A stretch of DNA of 64,000 bases from Leptolyngbya sp. 'hensonii' (lineage in GTDB: Bacteria > Cyanobacteriota > Cyanobacteriia > GCF-001939115). The first letter of the stretch is position 1; every line of letters starts with the position of its first letter. The position numbers were made by a program, and so were the translations under genes. Shown here one piece after another: positions 8,345 through 17,437 of the stretch. The stretch lies in NCBI RefSeq assembly GCF_001939115.1, contig NZ_MQTZ01000049.1, positions 1 to 64,000 of the forward strand, written 5' to 3'. The notes beneath the pieces are model-generated. The model worked only from the letters and a program-made list of their open reading frames with translations, was not told the origin of the DNA and ran no database searches.

Positions 8345-10114
8345 TTGCCTCGGACTAAAATTGTTGCCACGATCGGCCCTGCTACCAGCACTCCCGATGT
8401 TCTTCGTGCCCTGATCGGAGCGGGAGCTACAACGCTACGGCTCAACTTTTCCCATGGCACCCACGATGACCACCAGCGAAGCATTCGTCTGATTCGTCAA
8501 ATTTCCTTTGAGTTAAATCAACCCGTTGGGATTCTACAAGATTTGCAAGGCCCTAAGATTCGCCTGGGTAAGTTTATAGATGGCCCCATCACTCTGAAGA
8601 AAGGGGATCCCTTTATCCTCACTAGTCGGGATGTGACCTGTAACCAGGAAATTAGCACCGTCACCTATGAGCCTCTGGCCGATGAAGTGCCTTCAGAGTC
8701 CCGCATTCTGCTGGATGATGGGCGGGTCGAAATGGTGGTGGAAACAGTCGATCGACCCCAGCGCGATCTCCATTGCCGGGTCACTGTGGGTGGGGTCCTC
8801 TCCAATAGCAAGGGGGTCAACTTCCCTGGGGTTTACCTCTCAATTAAAGCCCTGACGGATAAGGACCGGCGGGACTTGATGTTCGGTCTGGACCAGGGTG
8901 TAGATTGGGTAGCCCTGAGCTTTGTTCGTAATCCTCAAGACATTCTGGAAATTAAGGAACTGATTTCTAGTGCCGGGAAACAGGTGCCTGTGATCGCCAA
9001 GATTGAGAAGCATGAGGCGATCGAACAGATGGAGGCCATTCTTTGCATCTGTGATGGCGTCATGGTAGCTCGAGGGGATCTGGGGGTAGAGCTTCCGGCA
9101 GAGGATGTCCCGGTTCTGCAGAAACGTCTGATTGCCACAGCCAACCGGCTGGGTATTCCCGTGATCACGGCCACCCAGATGCTAGATAGCATGGTCAGTA
9201 ATCCCCGACCAACCCGGGCTGAAATTTCCGATGTGGCCAATGCCATTCTGGATGGGACTGATGCCGTGATGCTGTCCAATGAAACTGCGGTCGGTAAATA
9301 TCCGGTGGAAGCCGTAGAAACCATGTCCCGAATTGCCACCCGGATTGAGCAGGAAAAACATGTCCGCAATCTGGAAGAAGATACGGGACGATCGATCACC
9401 AATGCCATTAGTCAGGCCGTCGGGCATATCGCGGGGCAGTTGGGGGCTGCTGCCATCATGACCCTGACCAAGACGGGAGCAACAGCCCGTAACGTTTCTA
9501 AGTTTCGGCCTCAAATCCCAATTCTGGCTGTCACCCCCCATGTGGATGTGGCTCGACAACTACAACTGGTCTGGGGTGTGAAACCCTTGCTGGTGTTAGA
9601 TTTACCCAATCAGGTTCAGACGTTTCAGGCAGCTATCAGTGTCGCCCAGGAGAAGCTGCTTCTGGCAGAGGGCGATCTGGTTGTGCTGACGGCAGGAACC
9701 CTCCAGGGGGTCGCTGGTTCCACAGACCTGATTAAGGTAGAAGTGGTGACCGCTGTTCTGGGTAAAGGCACTGCCATTGGGCAACAAGGGTCCATCAGTG
9801 GTCGGGCCAGGGTCGCCCACAGCAACATAGAGATCAGTAATTTCAACCCTGGAGAAATTCTGGTAGCCCCCCGCACCAGCATGGATTTTGTCGATGCCAT
9901 TCGCAAAGCCGCCGGAATTATTACAGAAGATGACAGCCTCACCAGTCATGCAGCAGTCATTGGCTTGCGCCTGGGTGTCCCAGTTATTCTGGGAGTAAAA
10001 AATGCAACGTCCGTAATTCGAGATGGGGCAATTCTGACGCTGGATATGCAACGGGGCTTGGTTTATTCTGGCACCGTAGGTCCAGCTCAAAATGACACAG
10101 CATCAATGATTTAG
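8345..10114 (+). CDS. pyk: Pyruvate kinase with C-terminal phosphohistidine-type domain
   Basis: Last step of glycolysis: phosphoenolpyruvate plus ADP gives pyruvate plus ATP. The N-terminus RTKIVATIGPAT and segments LRLNFSHG, DLQGPKIRLG, VIAKIEKHEAI, VARGDLGVE, ATQMLDSM and SNETAVGKYP are classic pyruvate kinase. The 589 residues exceed the usual 470 because of a C-terminal PEP-utilising-enzyme mobile domain (NPGEILVAPRTSMDF, DDSLTSHAAVIG) like those in some cyanobacterial and Bacillus enzymes. The start is an unusual TTG at 8345: an in-frame TGA lies only 9 nt upstream and no ATG or GTG is available. Confidence 0.95.
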   Translation: MPRTKIVATIGPATSTPDVLRALIGAGATTLRLNFSHGTHDDHQRSIRLIRQISFELNQPVGILQDLQGPKIRLGKFIDGPITLKKGDPFILTSRDVTCNQEISTVTYEPLADEVPSESRILLDDGRVEMVVETVDRPQRDLHCRVTVGGVLSNSKGVNFPGVYLSIKALTDKDRRDLMFGLDQGVDWVALSFVRNPQDILEIKELISSAGKQVPVIAKIEKHEAIEQMEAILCICDGVMVARGDLGVELPAEDVPVLQKRLIATANRLGIPVITATQMLDSMVSNPRPTRAEISDVANAILDGTDAVMLSNETAVGKYPVEAVETMSRIATRIEQEKHVRNLEEDTGRSITNAISQAVGHIAGQLGAAAIMTLTKTGATARNVSKFRPQIPILAVTPHVDVARQLQLVWGVKPLLVLDLPNQVQTFQAAISVAQEKLLLAEGDLVVLTAGTLQGVAGSTDLIKVEVVTAVLGKGTAIGQQGSISGRARVAHSNIEISNFNPGEILVAPRTSMDFVDAIRKAAGIITEDDSLTSHAAVIGLRLGVPVILGVKNATSVIRDGAILTLDMQRGLVYSGTVGPAQNDTASMI

Positions 10115-10334
10115 CCTGGTCAATCATGATTTAAATTCTATGTCGCTGACCGTGAGCTTGCCTACACACAGGTTTCTTTTAAGACCTGGTTAAGAAAAAA
10201 GCCAGGAGATTTCACGGATTTTCCGAGATAACTCGCTGTTCTTCGTTGAGAAGACCCCGGTAAGATTGCTTGCATAATCCAAATTCTCTGTCGCCATCAC
10301 TCCGTGATTCTGCACCAGGAATACTTAACTGATT

Positions 10335-11771
10335 ATGCTGCACATCAGCAACCTTCCCCTCGGCTTGACCTCAATTTTGGAAGATTTACCCCTCCATAAT
10401 ATTCAGGTTGAGTTGGATTGTTCAGGCTCGAAAGTGATTAAAATTTTTGAGAAAAATCCTTTTCTCCCAGGTATCGTTCTCGTAGAACAGGGAGAATTTC
10501 GTGGGATGGTTTCGCGGCGTCAGTTTTTTGAGAGTATGAGCCGCCCCTATAGTCTGGATTTATTCTCAAAACGACCTATCCGGACTTTATATGAATTCAC
10601 CCCCTCGGACGCCCTGACCTTCCCTGGGGAAATGTCCATTGTCAATGCCACCCGTCAGGTTCTCAGTCGCCCCCAGACTGACCTATATGAACCGATCATC
10701 GTTTTGACCCGGCAGGGAGTTTATAAAATCCTAGATGCCCAGAAGCTGCTGCTGGCCCAGTCCCAAATCCACTTGTTGACGATCTCGGCTCTGGAAGAGA
10801 GTCAGGAAGCCCTCTCCCAGGAAAAAGAATTAGCCCAGGTCACCTTACAGTCCATCGGGGATGCAGTCATTACCACTGACGCCCAGGGGCGGATTGAATC
10901 GTTAAACCCAATGGCCGAAAAGTTAACGGGTTGGACGGCTGCCGCAGCCTACCATCAACCTCTCACAGACGTATTTTGTGTGATTGACGAAGTAAGCCGC
11001 CAACCCGTGGCCAATCCTGTCACCACTCTGCTGCAGCATGGTCTTGCACTTGAGCAGGCTGAACATAAGGTCTTGATCGCGAGGGAAGGGCATGAAGTGG
11101 CGATCGATGATTCAGCAGCTCCCATTTATTCCCGGACTGGGCTACCCATTGGTGCAGTCCTAGTATTTCGAGATGTGACCCGATCCCGCCGGATGGCTCA
11201 CCAACTCTCCTGGCAGGCTACCCATGATGCTTTGACGGGGTTGGTGAATCGCCACGAATTTGAACGGTGCCTGGAACAAGCTACCGATCTGGCGCGTCTG
11301 GAAGAGCGCCGCCATACCCTGTGCTATATGGACCTGGATCACTTCAAAATCATCAACGATACCTGCGGGCACCACGCTGGGGATGAGTTGCTGCGTCAGG
11401 TCACCCACCTGCTTCAGACCGAAATTCGAAAAACGGATACCCTGGCCCGTCTGGGTGGGGATGAATTTGGCCTGCTGCTCTATGAATGTTCGGTCGCAGA
11501 GGGGCTCCAGGTGGCAGAAAACCTCTGTCATCGCGTCAAAGATTATTCCTTCTTCTTCGAAGACCACACGTTCCATATTGGGGTCAGTATTGGTCTGGTA
11601 GAAATTCAACCAGACTACTGCAATCCGAGCCATGTGTTACGCGCTGCAGATACAGCCTGTTACGTTGCTAAACGGGGAGGCCGCAACTGTGTGCAAGTGT
11701 TTCAACAGACTCAGATGGGAAAAGTCGATCATGCCTCGATCGGGAGTGCCATTTTAGAATCTGCCCGATAA
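10335..11771 (+). CDS. CBS-like / PAS / GGDEF diguanylate cyclase
   Basis: Synthesises the second messenger cyclic di-GMP from two GTP. The N-terminal 160 residues resemble a CBS pair (PGIVLVEQGEFRGMVSRRQFF), a PAS domain follows (QSIGDAVITTDAQGRIESLNPMAEKLTGW, about 172-285), then a GGDEF domain with an intact RLGGDEF (GGDEF at 374-378). The product-inhibition I-site RKTD lies five residues before it, so the enzyme is probably active and feedback controlled. There is no EAL domain: the chain stops shortly after AKRGGRNCVQVF. No transmembrane segment is seen, so the protein is likely cytosolic. The signal sensed is unknown. Confidence 0.92.
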   Translation: MLHISNLPLGLTSILEDLPLHNIQVELDCSGSKVIKIFEKNPFLPGIVLVEQGEFRGMVSRRQFFESMSRPYSLDLFSKRPIRTLYEFTPSDALTFPGEMSIVNATRQVLSRPQTDLYEPIIVLTRQGVYKILDAQKLLLAQSQIHLLTISALEESQEALSQEKELAQVTLQSIGDAVITTDAQGRIESLNPMAEKLTGWTAAAAYHQPLTDVFCVIDEVSRQPVANPVTTLLQHGLALEQAEHKVLIAREGHEVAIDDSAAPIYSRTGLPIGAVLVFRDVTRSRRMAHQLSWQATHDALTGLVNRHEFERCLEQATDLARLEERRHTLCYMDLDHFKIINDTCGHHAGDELLRQVTHLLQTEIRKTDTLARLGGDEFGLLLYECSVAEGLQVAENLCHRVKDYSFFFEDHTFHIGVSIGLVEIQPDYCNPSHVLRAADTACYVAKRGGRNCVQVFQQTQMGKVDHASIGSAILESAR

Positions 11772-11855
11772 AGTGAAGAAGCATGTTATGCAACGCGCTA
11801 CGGTTGCTCTCTCCCGTCCAAATTGGTATCAGTGCTGATGCAAGGGTCGTAAAAA

Positions 11856-12431
11856 ATGCTTAAGCAGATGAAATGGCTTTCCCAAAATCCCCATCTATCC
11901 CTGGCTGCCACTCTATTACTGGGGTTCAGCCTAAACATAGGAGAACCCCTGAGGGCTGAAAACCCCCCTCCGCTCCAAAAACTGTTACTGCAAAAAGAGT
12001 GTCGTCATTGTAATCTGCGCAATGTGGATCTGAGATATGCCAATTTACGGGGCGTTGATTTATCAGGGGCTGACCTGACGGAGGCCAATCTTTACCAGGC
12101 CGATTTACAGGAGTCGCGCCTGTCCAGCGCAAATTTGACGGGTGCTAACCTGATTAACGTGAATTTACTGAGGGCTGATTTACAACAAGCCAATTTGCAC
12201 CGAGCCAAGTTAATTGGAGCAGATGTCCGATCGGCCCAACTGAATGGGGCCAACCTGGAGCGGGCAGACCTCAGTGAAACAGATCTGAGCAATGCAGATT
12301 TGCGAGGAGCCAACCTCAAAGAAGCCACAATGATTAGCACCACCCTCCAACAATCCCTGCTGTGTGGAGCAGTGATGCCGACGGGCTATACCTTCAAACG
12401 GGGCTGCGAGAACAAAAGCACGGAAAGGTAA
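11856..12431 (+). CDS. Secreted pentapeptide repeat protein
   Basis: The 191-residue product has a hydrophobic N-terminal signal (LSLAATLLLGFSLNIG, cleavage probably near RAEN), then about 20 pentapeptide units of the A(D/N)LXX type (LSGADLTEANLYQADLQ), which fold as a right-handed quadrilateral beta-helix. A short Cys-containing segment (KECRHCNL) precedes the repeats, and two further cysteines follow them (SLLCGAV, RGCENK), so disulfides are possible in the periplasm or thylakoid lumen. Function unknown; the family is abundant in cyanobacteria. Confidence 0.85.
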   Translation: MLKQMKWLSQNPHLSLAATLLLGFSLNIGEPLRAENPPPLQKLLLQKECRHCNLRNVDLRYANLRGVDLSGADLTEANLYQADLQESRLSSANLTGANLINVNLLRADLQQANLHRAKLIGADVRSAQLNGANLERADLSETDLSNADLRGANLKEATMISTTLQQSLLCGAVMPTGYTFKRGCENKSTER

Positions 12432-12466
12432 CCGCATAGACCCAGCTTCCGTACTGTAAGATGTGG

Positions 12467-12480
12467 TTCAACATGTTGAA
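12467..12480. promoter_or_regulatory. 14-bp perfect palindrome, possible operator
   Basis: TTCAACATGTTGAA is a perfect palindrome 27 nt before the start of the 65-residue gene. Position suggests an operator; no regulator is assigned. Confidence 0.3.
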
Positions 12481-12506
12481 GCCCTATCTATCATCTGGGA
12501 GCAGCG

Positions 12507-12704
12507 ATGCACAGCCACAATCCAAACCTGGAAGTCAGTCAAATCGTGGAAGGGATTTTGCGATCGGGTAAAATTAGCCGCCGGGAGTATGAGCAGCTCT
12601 CGGCAGCTATTTTGGCCGACAATAAGGTGGACGAAGAAGAGCATCGCCTGGTGAACCGGGTGTTCAATGCGATTCAAGAGGGACGTCTAAAAATTGTGGA
12701 TTAA
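12507..12704 (+). CDS. Small conserved-looking helical protein
   Basis: A 65-residue protein (MHSHNPNLEVSQIVEGILRS...) with amphipathic helices and no membrane segment. It looks like a cyanobacterial small hypothetical, but no named family is recognised. Its TAA stop overlaps the stop of the convergent SLH gene in the shared TTAA at 12701-12704. A perfect 14-bp palindrome TTCAACATGTTGAA lies 27 nt upstream of the ATG and could be an operator or just chance. Confidence 0.65.
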   Translation: MHSHNPNLEVSQIVEGILRSGKISRREYEQLSAAILADNKVDEEEHRLVNRVFNAIQEGRLKIVD

Positions 12705-13909
12705 GGGTTGACCAGGACTACATAGGGAGAAGCAACGGCCTGAACTCGACCGGTACTAGCTAAAGCCTGGTAGACAAAAGCAGCAACTTCAGCCCGAGTG
12801 GCCGGACGATTTGGGTTCAATTGTCTGACTTCGGGATAGTTCACCACAATCTGCCGTTCCGTTGTAGCTGCTATGGCACTGGCTGCATAGGCTGGAATCT
12901 GGGCCACATCCTGGTAATAGTTGAGCAGGCTGGTATTGGCACTCTTCAGGTTCAAGCCACTGGCCAACGACACTAGAGCCTGGACTCTGGAGATATTCTG
13001 GTTGGGCTGGAAAGTACCATCGGGATAGCCAGAGATAAAGCCCTGTTGGGAAGCATTCCGAATCGCCTGGAGCCCCCAGTAGTTGGGAGCCAGGTCTTTG
13101 AAGCTACCTGGGGGACGACTGGCCGGGATATTGCTGAAGGCCTTGCTGACAATGATGGCATACTGGACACGGGTCACCGGCTCTTCAGGCCGGAAGGTGC
13201 CATCGGGGAAACCTGTGATAATCCCTCGGCTGGCTAAGGTTTCAATGTAGTTCCTGGCCCAGTGGTTAGTAGTATCGGCAAAGGTGGCCAGATCAGGCAA
13301 CTTGATCCCAGCCACGATCGTATCTGTGGTCAGGTAAACATGCCCCAGCACTTTATCCTTAAACACACGCTTAGTTAACCGCCAGCCCGGAACCAGGTTA
13401 ATTTTGACAAATTGGCCTGCCGGAGGCAGACCGTTGGTGCGGCCCAGCAGCAACACCGGTGCTTTGCGATCGCCCCCCACATTTGTCCCAATCAAAAGCA
13501 GTTCATTATTCTGCCGGACAATGCTGAGCGCATACATGAGCCCTAAATCTCTCCCCGCCATCCGAATCGAGTACCCGTTGCTATCCGTACTCCGAGAACA
13601 GATGCGGGTAAAATCAAATTGCAGTAGCAAAGGGTCCACAATAACTGGATTGGAACCACTCTCAGCCCAGCAGTTTTTCTGAAAAGATAACTGTTCAACA
13701 ATCAATAATTGATAGTTACCGGTGTTCCCGATCGGGGAGGCAATGAGAACAAACTTACTGGAATCAACTTCTTCCTGGCCAAAAAATTGAGCAACCGCAG
13801 CGCCAGAGGGCTGCCATCTGCCTGCGAGGTCCAGAGAAGGTAGAGGCCAATTGAGCGTGAGCGCCAGGGCAGCGGAGGTAAGTCCAAGGTTGAGTAGGTG
13901 CCGTTTCAT
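12701..13909 (-). CDS. DUF3747 / S-layer homology (SLH) surface protein
   Basis: A secreted cell-surface protein of 402 residues. The start at 13909 (MKRHLLNLGLTSAALALTLNW) gives a clear signal peptide; the same frame stays open to 14233, but that extension is not protein-like and would bury the signal. Residues about 40-190 resemble the cyanobacterial DUF3747 domain (FGQEEVDSSKFVLIASPIG, NYQLLIVEQL). Three SLH repeats follow (HWARNYIETLASRGIITGFPDGTFRPEEPVTR, then two more), which normally anchor proteins to the cell wall polymer or outer membrane periphery. It converges on the 65-residue gene with a 4-nt stop overlap. Confidence 0.87.
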   Translation of the reverse strand: MKRHLLNLGLTSAALALTLNWPLPSLDLAGRWQPSGAAVAQFFGQEEVDSSKFVLIASPIGNTGNYQLLIVEQLSFQKNCWAESGSNPVIVDPLLLQFDFTRICSRSTDSNGYSIRMAGRDLGLMYALSIVRQNNELLLIGTNVGGDRKAPVLLLGRTNGLPPAGQFVKINLVPGWRLTKRVFKDKVLGHVYLTTDTIVAGIKLPDLATFADTTNHWARNYIETLASRGIITGFPDGTFRPEEPVTRVQYAIIVSKAFSNIPASRPPGSFKDLAPNYWGLQAIRNASQQGFISGYPDGTFQPNQNISRVQALVSLASGLNLKSANTSLLNYYQDVAQIPAYAASAIAATTERQIVVNYPEVRQLNPNRPATRAEVAAFVYQALASTGRVQAVASPYVVLVNP

Positions 13910-14302
13910 GGTGGTTATATCCAAGGAAAGCAGGAAGGCTAGGGCAGCCACTAGATAGGATAGCGCCTGACGTTCCTGAATCGGGGGCCATGCAACAATC
14001 TTGCAACTGTTCATCAGTAACGACCTGCTGCAATAGCTATTGTTCCCAGCGTTTTTTATGGGTGAAGCTTGACTGAAAGTGTAAAATCTTCGAGAGAGAC
14101 TGGGCAATCTATGAGCATCAGTAACCAGGACACTCACAGGAAAGTTCAACCCTCTCGTCAGGACGCATCCCCTTCCGACCTTAGTTGACCGGCCCCAGTT
14201 TAACCATTCCCTTTTGAGTTGAGTCGGAGGCAAGGCTCTTGCAGTTGTATCCCTATCTGCTCACTTAGCCTGGGTTGCTATTCCCGATTCTGGAGTCTCG
14301 AC
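13910..14302. other. Divergent intergenic region
   Basis: This 393-nt spacer lies between the SLH gene (minus) and the 121-residue gene (plus). It must hold two promoters, but no convincing -35/-10 pair was found by eye, and no RNA gene or repeat was recognised. Confidence 0.4.
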
Positions 14303-14668
14303 ATGGAGTCTCAACATATGGATCAGAACCGACGAGAATTGCGTCGTGCCGCCGCAAGAGCATTTCTTGATTCCCTGGATGCCTTACAGGAAACCCTGGA
14401 TCTCACAGAACTGGAGACGGCTGAATTGTCATCCAGCGGGACACCGCATCGTCCAGCCGCACCATTGCCGCCGCCAGCAGAGGCTGGTGGCAAAGCAGAA
14501 GCGACTGATCAACCCCCCGTTACCGCTCCCCAACCTGGTAACCCGGAAGTCAAAAAAAAACCGCTGCCTCAGAATACTTCCAATGCGTTGAATCTGGATG
14601 ACCTGGAACAGGCGATCGCCGATATTGACCAATTCATGCAGGCGCGCAATTCCCAGGGGCAGGGTTAA
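14303..14668 (+). CDS. Hypothetical protein with low-complexity centre
   Basis: A 121-residue protein. The N-terminal part (MDQNRRELRRAAARAFLDSLDALQ) is a charged helix, the middle is Pro/Ala rich (APLPPPAEAGGKA), and the C-terminus (LNLDDLEQAIADIDQFMQ) is another helix. No family is recognised. GGAG lies 7 nt upstream of the ATG at 14303; the ATG at 14318 also has GGAG 9 nt upstream and is possible. Its last 35 nt overlap the end of the convergent RNA methyltransferase gene. Confidence 0.65.
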   Translation: MESQHMDQNRRELRRAAARAFLDSLDALQETLDLTELETAELSSSGTPHRPAAPLPPPAEAGGKAEATDQPPVTAPQPGNPEVKKKPLPQNTSNALNLDDLEQAIADIDQFMQARNSQGQG

Positions 14669-15443
14669 ACCCTCGTTGTCGTTGCACCTCGTAGAGAATC
14701 AGAGCCGCTGCGATCGTCACATTTAAAGACTCCACCCCCGGACTCAGGGGAATCCTCACAGGTCGATCGGCCAGAGCCACCACTTCCGGCAACAAACCGG
14801 CTCCCTCATTGCCCAGAACGATCAAGGTTGGGGGACGTAGATCGACCTGCCAATAGGTGAGATCAGCCGTAGGGACAGTGGCAAGCACCTGGAACCCCTG
14901 CCCCCGACTGTGCTGCAGGGTCATCCGTAGATCTGGACTAACCGCCATGGGGAGACGAAACCATTGTCCGGCAGAGGCCCGCATGACTTTAGGATGATCC
15001 AGGTCCACGCTATCGTGGCTGAGCCAGAGCCCCTCTGCACCGGCTGCCGCTGCTGTGCGGATGATACCTCCCAGATTACCCGGATCTTGAATCGTGGCCA
15101 GAGCCAGCCCCAAAGTTGTGATCGGTAGCTGCCTTAGAGGTGGCTGCCGCTCTGCTATGGCCAGGATGCCATCCGGCTCAACCGTTGTCGCGATCGCCTT
15201 CATCACCGCTGGACTCACCCGTTCTGATCTCGGGGTCTGCTGACAGAGTTGGGCCCAAATCTCGGGATGGCGGCCCTGCCAGGACTCGGTGCTGCAGACC
15301 GTGTGCAGTGGATAGCCCGCAGCCAAAGCCTCCTGAATTAAATGGGTTCCTTCCAGGAGAAACATCTGCTGCTCATGGCGGGCTCTAGCCTGGTGCAATT
15401 TTCGAATTTGCTTGACCAGAGAATTTTGCAGACTGGTGAGCAT
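14634..15443 (-). CDS. TrmH/SpoU family RNA 2'-O-methyltransferase
   Basis: An AdoMet-dependent RNA ribose methyltransferase of the SPOUT fold. An N-terminal substrate-binding domain (LVKQIRKLHQARARHEQQMFLLEGTHLIQEAL) is followed by the three family motifs: IQDPGNLGGIIRTA, VLGNEGAGL and IPLSPGVESLNVTIAAALILYE. The length of 269 residues fits the 23S rRNA methyltransferase-like members. The exact rRNA or tRNA target cannot be read from sequence. Its 3' end overlaps the convergent upstream gene by 35 nt. Confidence 0.9.
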   Translation of the reverse strand: MLTSLQNSLVKQIRKLHQARARHEQQMFLLEGTHLIQEALAAGYPLHTVCSTESWQGRHPEIWAQLCQQTPRSERVSPAVMKAIATTVEPDGILAIAERQPPLRQLPITTLGLALATIQDPGNLGGIIRTAAAAGAEGLWLSHDSVDLDHPKVMRASAGQWFRLPMAVSPDLRMTLQHSRGQGFQVLATVPTADLTYWQVDLRPPTLIVLGNEGAGLLPEVVALADRPVRIPLSPGVESLNVTIAAALILYEVQRQRGFNPAPGNCAPA

Positions 15444-15650
15444 TGATTAAACTTTTAGTATAAAGATGAATTTTTGATAAGAAAACCTAACGATAATGTC
15501 ATTACCCTCGATCGAGGTCAAGTTAAGCGTGTCCCGATCTCGGAGTATAGCCATCCAGGCTCAAGCCATACCGCTAAGAACTGGGCAGTGGCAGGTTTTC
15601 TTCGGGTGCTGCTGGACATCAAGGCCACCCATCCACAGTCTAATTGCAGT

Positions 15651-15683
15651 TTAATCGGGATAAAAAATTTTCCTCCCGATTAA
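15651..15683. terminator. Perfect 10-bp stem-loop
   Basis: TTAATCGGGA (15651-15660) pairs exactly with TCCCGATTAA (15674-15683) around an A/T-rich 13-nt loop. It lies between the methyltransferase gene and tRNA-Leu, about 35 nt past the tRNA end on the minus strand. There is no strong U-run. Otherwise 15444-15717 holds only a doubtful TTG-initiated frame at 15474-15683. Confidence 0.45.
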
Positions 15684-15717
15684 TAAACCAAGAGGAAAGC
15701 AGACAAGATCTGGCTAA

Positions 15718-15801
15718 TGCGGAACCCGGGACTTGAACCCGGAAGTCTTTGCAGACACTAGAACCTGAATCTAGCGCGTCTACCAATTCCGCCAGTTCCG
15801 C
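15718..15801 (-). tRNA. tRNA-Leu (anticodon CAG)
   Basis: The minus strand folds as a tRNA with a long variable arm. The acceptor GCGGAAC pairs with GTTCCGC and the discriminator is A. The D-loop contains GGTAGA, the anticodon stem CTAGA/TCTAG encloses TTCAGGT (anticodon CAG), and the T-loop is GTTCAAGTC. It reads the leucine codon CUG. CCA is not encoded. Confidence 0.95.
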
Positions 15802-15915
15802 ATATCAAAGTCACAATCTCTAATGATTCCAGAGTTCAGCTTATTCGTCAACTACTGTGATCGGAAAGATGAGAGGTTGTTAACCTAATTTTATCTGATT
15901 CAGGCGTTCAGAAAG

Positions 15916-17361
15916 ATGGACATCTGCCGGGATTCCGGTAAGATTGAGACCAAATCCAAGAATTTACACAAGTATAAATTGACTCCGGAGGGTAGGGTTA
16001 TCATTTCCGCTCGTACATCACCAGAAAGCTACTCTCAACCTGAAGAGGACAAGTCTGTTCTACGCGTCTGGGGCAAATCCCCTCTGCAAGGGCAGGTTAA
16101 GATCAGCGGGGCTAAGAATTCAGCTCTGGCCATTATGGCAGGTGCCTTGCTGTGCCCTAAGGACTGTCACCTGCGTAATGTCCCGACCCTGGTGGATGTT
16201 TCCCGTATGGGAGAGATCCTGACCGCCCTGGGGGTCAAACTGAAGCGAAATAACGACATCCTGGAGATAGATGCTCGTCACATTGGGCAATCTAAGGCTC
16301 CCTACGAACTGGTTAGCCAGCTACGGGCCAGTTTCTTTGTCATTGGTCCTCTCCTGACACGCCTGGGAGTAGCACGGGTGCCTATGCCCGGTGGTTGTGC
16401 GATCGGGGCCCGTCCGGTAGATTTACATGTTCGCGGTCTGCAGGCCATGGGAGCCGATGTCCAGATCGAGCATGGTACGGTGCATGCCTGTATCCCTGGT
16501 AACAGCCGCCGCTTGAAAGGGGCACGGATTTACCTGGATTATCCCAGTGTTGGTGCAACAGAAACCTTGATGATGGCAGCCACCCTGGCCGATGGGGAAA
16601 CCATCATTGAGAATGCAGCCCAGGAGCCGGAAGTGGTTGACCTGGCTAATTTCTGTCGAGCTATGGGAGCCCGGATTCGAGGGGCTGGAACCAATACGAT
16701 CGTCATTTCTGGCGTTCCCAGCCTGCATTCAGTGGATTATTCCATCATTCCGGATCGAATTGAAGCTGGAACATTCCTGGTGGCGGGTGCGATCACCCAC
16801 TCGGAGTTCAGTCTGGCACCGATCGTGCCGGAACATCTGACAGCAGTGATTGCCAAACTGCGGGCGATCGGAGCCCAGATTCTGGAAGAAGGCCCTAATC
16901 GGCTGCGGGTGATTGGCTCTCCAGAACGCCATCGAGCGACAGATATCGAAACCCTTCCCTATCCAGGTTTTCCGACAGATATGCAGGCTCAATTTATGGC
17001 CCTGCTGACCCTGAGTGATGGAGATAGCGTGATTTCGGAGACGGTATTTGAAAATCGGCTCCGTCATGTAGCTGAGTTAAGTCGGATGGGGGCAGACATC
17101 CGGGTGAAGGGCAACCATGCCATTGTGCGTGGCGTACCCATGCTTTCGGGAGCCCCTGTGCTGGCTACCGATCTGCGGGCTTCGGCGGCTCTGGTGCTAG
17201 CAGCTCTGGCTGCTGACGGCCAAACCACGATTCATGGCCTCCAGCATCTCGATCGGGGCTACGACAACATTGAAGGCAAACTCCGACAATTGGGAGCCCG
17301 TCTAGAGAGAGCTCAGGCAGAAAATGTCGATCCGGCGATGTTTCAGCTACAACCTAAGTAG
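15916..17361 (+). CDS. murA: UDP-N-acetylglucosamine 1-carboxyvinyltransferase
   Basis: First committed step of peptidoglycan synthesis: transfers enolpyruvate from PEP to UDP-GlcNAc; the target of fosfomycin. The catalytic cysteine is present in [14 protein letters not shown] (Cys about 161). Other signatures are [41 protein letters not shown] and HLDRGYDN. The 481 residues include about 50 extra N-terminal residues ([14 protein letters not shown]...) not found in most bacterial enzymes. The true start may lie further in, although no ATG is available before the conserved region. Confidence 0.94.
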   Translation: MDICRDSGKIETKSKNLHKYKLTPEGRVIISARTSPESYSQPEEDKSVLRVWGKSPLQGQVKISGAKNSALAIMAGALLCPKDCHLRNVPTLVDVSRMGEILTALGVKLKRNNDILEIDARHIGQSKAPYELVSQLRASFFVIGPLLTRLGVARVPMPGGCAIGARPVDLHVRGLQAMGADVQIEHGTVHACIPGNSRRLKGARIYLDYPSVGATETLMMAATLADGETIIENAAQEPEVVDLANFCRAMGARIRGAGTNTIVISGVPSLHSVDYSIIPDRIEAGTFLVAGAITHSEFSLAPIVPEHLTAVIAKLRAIGAQILEEGPNRLRVIGSPERHRATDIETLPYPGFPTDMQAQFMALLTLSDGDSVISETVFENRLRHVAELSRMGADIRVKGNHAIVRGVPMLSGAPVLATDLRASAALVLAALAADGQTTIHGLQHLDRGYDNIEGKLRQLGARLERAQAENVDPAMFQLQPK

Positions 17362-17437
17362 GGATGCAAGTTATTGCACCTCTGCTGGATAGGGTTTTTC
17401 CCTAACCGGTATGTAGCCTTCATCGTTTCTGTTTACC

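Noticed and set aside
15474-15683. A 69-codon plus-strand frame starting with TTG
   Set aside because: No Shine-Dalgarno sequence or family, and its end is the stem-loop at 15651-15683. A small unknown gene cannot be fully excluded.
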